A stretch of DNA of 45,596 bases from Prevotella sp. UBA6447. Its GTDB lineage: Bacteria > Bacteroidota > Bacteroidia > Bacteroidales > Bacteroidaceae. A program made the translations under genes and the position numbers. The notes beneath the pieces are model-generated. The model had not been told where the DNA came from, ran no database searches, and saw only the letters and a list, made by a program, of their open reading frames with translations. The stretch spans positions 35,769 to 81,364 of the forward strand of contig DJOD01000030.1 of NCBI GenBank assembly GCA_002437115.1, in the 5' to 3' direction. Below, piece by piece: positions 41,804 through 45,596 of this stretch (its first letter is position 1; each line of letters begins with the position of its first letter).

Positions 41804-43209
41804 AGAAAATCATAGCAGCTGCCGCCCTCATGCTCATGGCGGCCACAGGCGTGAACGCGCAGACCAAGCGCGTGATGACCGTCGTGCAGAAAGACGGCAC
41901 GACCACACAGTATAAGGTGAAAGGCGTGGAGCGCGTGACCTTCACCGACGTGGAGCTTCCTTCGCTCCGCAACCAGATAGCCTTCGACGACGACGTGCAG
42001 GGCATCGACAAGGTGACCATGCTCGAAGCTGCCGACAGCTACACGTTCGGCCTCTACACGGCCGAGGCCGACACGGCCAACGCCGTGCCCACACTGACCA
42101 TAGTCTTGCCCAAGGACAGCCTGGGCAAGCAGCTGACGCTCGGCACCGACGGTGAGAGCGCTGTCGTTGTCAAGTACAAGGGCCAGGCCATCGCGCTGCA
42201 AGGCTCGCTGCAGGTGCGCTTTGGCCGTACGGGTCAGGTGGTGGTCAACCTGGAGACAGAGACAGAGGCTTTCAACGACCTGCGCTGTCGCTACACCTCC
42301 AACTATTCGCAGGTCTTTGAGGCAACCAACCTCATAGGCGTGGAGAAGGAGGGTGCCGACACCAGTCGCGTGGCCATCAGGTCGGCCTTTGTCGTGAAGC
42401 CTGCCACCACGGGCGAAGCCACAGCGTTTGCCTTCGGCGACGCCACGGGCAACCTGCCCGACAGCCTTGTCAACGGCACGATGGCCGTGGCCGTGAGCAT
42501 CTCGGCCTCGAAACTCTATGGCGACACCATCGACATGGCCATCGACAAGGACAGCTACACGTTCCAATACTACGACTATGGCAAGCGTGAGGTCTACGAC
42601 AAGGTGACTGCCGGAACCATCGTCACCAAGCATGACGCTGAGGACAACCTCTACATCGACCTCGTGGCCACCCTTGACGACGGCCGCACGGTCAGCGTCA
42701 ACTACTACGGAGCGGTGACTGCGGCCGACTCGCTCGACGGCATGAAGCCTGCTCCCGTGGCTGCCAATGAGTACAAATACTACAACGCAGACGGCGAGCT
42801 CAAGATTGACAGTAAGCTTGGCACTTCTTATATCGACACCGACAGCAAGGGCAACACCACGTTCTACCTTGTGCCCGATGGCGATAGCAAGTTCTCTTCC
42901 AGCAAGGTGGTGCTCAAAGTGAGCGAAGACCTCATCAATGCCGGCGAGGTGCAGTTGGCTGACCTCGGCCAGACGGCTTATTTCGATCTTAAGTTCTCGC
43001 AGGGTGGCATCGGCCTTCAGTCGTACGCAGCTGGCCATGGCTACGGCAACACGCCCGACAACGGCACCATGACCGTCAGCAAGGCTGGCGATGGCACCTA
43101 CACCATCGCCATTGACGTGTATAACAACTACAATTCGCCTTGGAGTACCAAGGGTGGCGACAACACCCACCTCGTGCTCAACTACACGGGTACGTTCGAG
43201 AAATATTAA
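41800..43209 (+). CDS. Secreted repeat protein, relative of the preceding gene product
   Basis: A 469-residue exported protein, translationally coupled to the 612-residue gene by an ATGA overlap. Signal peptide MKKIIAAAALMLMAATGVNA. Then a short module TVVQKDGTTTQYKVKGVERV like that in the 169-residue protein, followed by units resembling the upstream repeats: SLQVRFGRTGQVVVNLE, AGTIVTKHDAEDNLYIDLV (271-306) and NGTMTVSKAGDGTYTIAIDV (421-467). No C-terminal sorting tail is seen; the protein ends LVLNYTGTFEKY. It may therefore be released to the periplasm or bind its neighbour rather than be anchored. Function unknown. Confidence 0.68.
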   Translation: MKKIIAAAALMLMAATGVNAQTKRVMTVVQKDGTTTQYKVKGVERVTFTDVELPSLRNQIAFDDDVQGIDKVTMLEAADSYTFGLYTAEADTANAVPTLTIVLPKDSLGKQLTLGTDGESAVVVKYKGQAIALQGSLQVRFGRTGQVVVNLETETEAFNDLRCRYTSNYSQVFEATNLIGVEKEGADTSRVAIRSAFVVKPATTGEATAFAFGDATGNLPDSLVNGTMAVAVSISASKLYGDTIDMAIDKDSYTFQYYDYGKREVYDKVTAGTIVTKHDAEDNLYIDLVATLDDGRTVSVNYYGAVTAADSLDGMKPAPVAANEYKYYNADGELKIDSKLGTSYIDTDSKGNTTFYLVPDGDSKFSSSKVVLKVSEDLINAGEVQLADLGQTAYFDLKFSQGGIGLQSYAAGHGYGNTPDNGTMTVSKAGDGTYTIAIDVYNNYNSPWSTKGGDNTHLVLNYTGTFEKY

Positions 43210-43240
43210 TTTAGTAGGGGGCTGCTTGAGGCTAAAGTGG

Positions 43241-43340
43241 CTTAATGGGTCTGTTAGGCCTAATATGCCTAATATGTCTAATATGTCTAATATGCCCTAT
43301 TAGGCCTAATGGGCTCAACAGGCCTAATAGGCTCAATAGG
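43241..43340. repeat. 9-bp tandem repeat array, about eleven units
   Basis: Units such as CCTAATATG (twice exactly in a row), TCTAATATG (twice), CCTAATGGG, CTCAACAGG, CCTAATAGG and CTCAATAGG follow each other, with one 10-bp unit (CCCTATTAGG). The units belong to the same family as those at 21503-21583. ATTAGGCCTAAT inside is a perfect palindrome. Lies between two secreted-protein genes. Confidence 0.78.
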
Positions 43341-43392
43341 TCAAGCGCCCCTCTCTTAAACCACAACCAAGAAAAGACTCTTATAATTTTCA

Positions 43393-45558
43393 ATGAACAA
43401 GAAAACATTCCTTTTCGCAGCCATGCTCCTCATGGGTGCGCAGGGCTTCGCGCAGAAACTGTCGCCCAGCACCAGCGTCTTGTTGCAGGAGGTGAGCACC
43501 GGCAAGCGGAAAGCCAAGGCGGCCAATGGGGCCGACTCTACCGTCAACTGTTATGTGACCGTCAAGAACGCTGAGGTTTTGGCTCAGATGGAAAAGCTCG
43601 GCGCCAAGGTCAACAGCCGTCTCTCGGAGACGCTCGTCACCGCCACGCTGCCCGTGTCGGCCATTCAAGCCGTTTCGGAGCTCAGTGGTGTCGTGTCGTT
43701 GTCGGTGGGCACGGAGGCACGCCTGCTTATGGACGAGGCGCGTCGGCTGCTCTATGTCGACGCGTGCCACCAGATGACCGAGCACAACGGCCCTTACACG
43801 GGAAAGGGTGTCGTGGTGGGCATCGTCGACAACGGGTTCCAGTACGACCACGTTGATTTCCTCAACGCAGACAAGACCGACACGCGCATTAAGCGCATTT
43901 GGAATCAGAATGGATCGGGTAAGGCTCCTGCCGCCTATGGCTATGGCGTGGAGTACACCAACTACGAGGAGATGAAGGCCGCGCGATACGACATGACCAG
44001 TGGCTTCCATGCCACCCACGTGTCGGGCATCGCTGCCGGCGGCGACCGCTCAACCAAGTATTATGGCGTGGCTCCCGATGCCGACCTGGTGTTCGTGAGC
44101 TTCAACTCGACAAACGCCAACATCGTCGATGGCATCAAGTATGTTTTCGACTATGCGGAGAGCGTGGGCAAGCCAGCCGTGGTGAACATCAGCCTCGGTT
44201 CGCACATGGGACCCCACGATGGCACGTCAGAGACCGACCAGGCCTTCGCCAAGCTCGTGGGGCCGGGGCGCATCATCGTGGGAGCCGCCGGCAACGAGGG
44301 CTTGGAGAAGCTCCATGTGTCGAAGGTTCTCACCGCCTCGAGCAAGCAGCTCAAGACGATGTGCGACTACACCAGCGACCAGGACAACAGCCAGTACAAG
44401 ACGGCTTACGTTGACGTGTGGGGTGCCAAGAACTCGCAGCTCTCGGTGAAGGCCGTGGTGGTCAACACGCTGACGGGAAAGGTCATCGCGCAGTCTGACG
44501 AGGTGAGCAGCAACGGTGAGAAAGAGGTGAAATGGGTGGCTCCCGATGGCAGTGGCGTCGTGGCAACCATCGGCTTGTCGCTGCAGGTGAACCCCACCAA
44601 CAACCGTTCCAACGTGCTGGTGATGAGCCGTGCCACGTCTATCAACACGGGATTTGCCGTGGGTCTTGTGGCCACGGGCGAGGCTGGCGACACTATTCAC
44701 ATGTGGAACAACGCCACAGGCGGTGTCTTCGCCAACTACAACAAGCGCGGCTGGACCGACGGCGACCATGCTTGCACCGTGGGTGAGCTCGGCGGCGAGA
44801 GCCCCGACGTGATTTCCGTGGGCTCCTTCAACTCGAAGATGGAGTTCCAGCCCATCAGCCTGCAGGGCACCAACAATGTCTACCAAATCAACGAAGACCT
44901 GGTGGGAGCCTATCTCGGCCACTCCAACTTCTCAAGCTATGGCCCCTCGGCCGATGGGCGCGTCAAGCCCGACATCACCGCGCCGGGCTGTATCATCGTG
45001 TCGGCTGGCTCGCGCTACTACGGCAGCTGGAGCGACGATACCAACGTGATAGCCCGATCGGGCAATGATGTCTACACCTACGAGGTGGGCACATCCATGG
45101 CCTCGCCTTTCGTGGCGGGGGCCATCGCCCTCTGGCTGCAGGCCGACCCCACGCTCACGCCAACTAAGATACGCGAGATCTTGAGCAAGACTTCCATCAA
45201 CGACGACAAGTACATCAACACGGGCGACAGCATCTTCCCCAACAACACGTGGGGCTACGGGCGCATCGACGTGCAGCGGGGTCTGGAGAGCATCCTCGGT
45301 GTGACGGGCGTGAAGGAGGTGCAGGCCGACGATGCCATGTTCCGCATCGCCACCGACCGCGCTGCTCGTACGGCTACGTTCTACTTCGGCAATGACAAGG
45401 CGCAAGTGACCATCTACAACACGCTCGGACAGGCCGTGCTCGCCACGGAACTCCACTCAAGCGGCCAGGTGGTGGACCTCTCGTCGCTCGGCCATGGCAC
45501 CTACATCATCAAGCTGCGCCAAGGCGGCAGCCTGCAGACAGTGAAGGTGGCCCTCTGA
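43393..45558 (+). CDS. S8 subtilisin-like serine protease with T9SS-type tail
   Basis: A 721-residue exported protease. Signal peptide MNKKTFLFAAMLLMGAQGFA, a ~110-residue prodomain-like region, then the catalytic domain: D146 (GIVDNGFQYDH), H209 (GFHATHVSGIAAG), oxyanion N301 (GAAGNEG) and S568 (GTSMASPFVAGA). About 265 residues separate N301 and S568, against about 65 in classical subtilisin, so a large beta-rich domain is inserted. The C-terminal ~80 residues (VTIYNTLGQAVLA, GTYIIKLRQGG) form a sorting tail. It is last in the secreted-protein cluster and follows the 9-bp array. Substrate unknown; neighbouring exported proteins are possible targets. Confidence 0.92.
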   Translation: MNKKTFLFAAMLLMGAQGFAQKLSPSTSVLLQEVSTGKRKAKAANGADSTVNCYVTVKNAEVLAQMEKLGAKVNSRLSETLVTATLPVSAIQAVSELSGVVSLSVGTEARLLMDEARRLLYVDACHQMTEHNGPYTGKGVVVGIVDNGFQYDHVDFLNADKTDTRIKRIWNQNGSGKAPAAYGYGVEYTNYEEMKAARYDMTSGFHATHVSGIAAGGDRSTKYYGVAPDADLVFVSFNSTNANIVDGIKYVFDYAESVGKPAVVNISLGSHMGPHDGTSETDQAFAKLVGPGRIIVGAAGNEGLEKLHVSKVLTASSKQLKTMCDYTSDQDNSQYKTAYVDVWGAKNSQLSVKAVVVNTLTGKVIAQSDEVSSNGEKEVKWVAPDGSGVVATIGLSLQVNPTNNRSNVLVMSRATSINTGFAVGLVATGEAGDTIHMWNNATGGVFANYNKRGWTDGDHACTVGELGGESPDVISVGSFNSKMEFQPISLQGTNNVYQINEDLVGAYLGHSNFSSYGPSADGRVKPDITAPGCIIVSAGSRYYGSWSDDTNVIARSGNDVYTYEVGTSMASPFVAGAIALWLQADPTLTPTKIREILSKTSINDDKYINTGDSIFPNNTWGYGRIDVQRGLESILGVTGVKEVQADDAMFRIATDRAARTATFYFGNDKAQVTIYNTLGQAVLATELHSSGQVVDLSSLGHGTYIIKLRQGGSLQTVKVAL

Positions 45559-45596
45559 GCAGGCGCACCAAACAGCTTCGCCAACAAAAGACCCGC
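45559..45596. other. Window end after the protease gene
   Basis: Thirty-eight bases with no feature; the protease terminator, if any, lies beyond the window. Confidence 0.5.

Noticed and set aside
43245..43574. Open frame through the 9-bp array (LICLIC and PNRPNR repeats)
   Set aside because: The repetitive peptide is a by-product of a 9-bp (3-codon) repeat and overlaps the start of the protease gene in another frame.

Overview
The window looks like a chromosomal segment of a GC-rich Bacteroidales bacterium, most likely Prevotella-like. At least fifteen upstream regions carry a Bacteroidetes -7 box (TAnnTTTG), start codons have no obvious Shine-Dalgarno sequence, and five secreted proteins end in a Por/type IX (T9SS)-style sorting tail. 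The gene content (GH84, GH109, GH51, GH10, the TolC/HlyD/MFS trio, a DXS paralogue, GluQ) fits the same group. The assignment is inferred from content, not from a marker gene.

Layout. 1-6.8 kb (minus): upp, a secreted DUF2264 protein, a GH109-GH84 pair behind a promoter with an operator-like perfect palindrome. 7.0-7.8 kb: a SAM methyltransferase. 7.8-15.1 kb (minus): a complete tryptophan operon transcribed as leader peptide-trpD-C-F-A-B-E-G. 15.7-18.0 kb (plus): argS plus a small RNase H. 18.2-24.9 kb (plus): a 1075-residue modular surface protein, ribD and dsbD. 25.1-30.1 kb: an MFS/HlyD/TolC-type efflux operon (minus) with a divergent AraC regulator. 30.2-32.8 kb (minus): a 64-residue peptide gene behind a 781-residue surface protein. 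33.0-36.1 kb (minus): GH51 arabinofuranosidase and GH10 xylanase, an arabinoxylan pair. 36.2-39.2 kb: gluQ (minus) and a DXS-like gene (plus). 39.4-45.6 kb (plus): four secreted proteins, two built from related repeats, ending with a subtilisin-like protease.

The most informative regulatory find is upstream of trpD. A perfect promoter is followed by a 19-codon open frame with three consecutive Trp codons, a segment at its stop codon that can pair with the loop and 3' arm of a downstream hairpin, and that hairpin followed by six U. This is the architecture of ribosome-mediated trp attenuation. The order DCFA-BEG is a circular permutation of the BEG-DCFA order I know from Bacteroides, so the leader now sits before trpD.

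The least understood region is 39.4-43.2 kb, where a 612-residue and a 469-residue secreted protein share a repeated module I cannot place in a known family, coupled by an ATGA overlap and followed by an exported protease. Two intergenic regions carry related 9-bp tandem arrays. No tRNA, rRNA, CRISPR array, transposase or phage gene was seen. The right end stops 38 bases after the protease gene.
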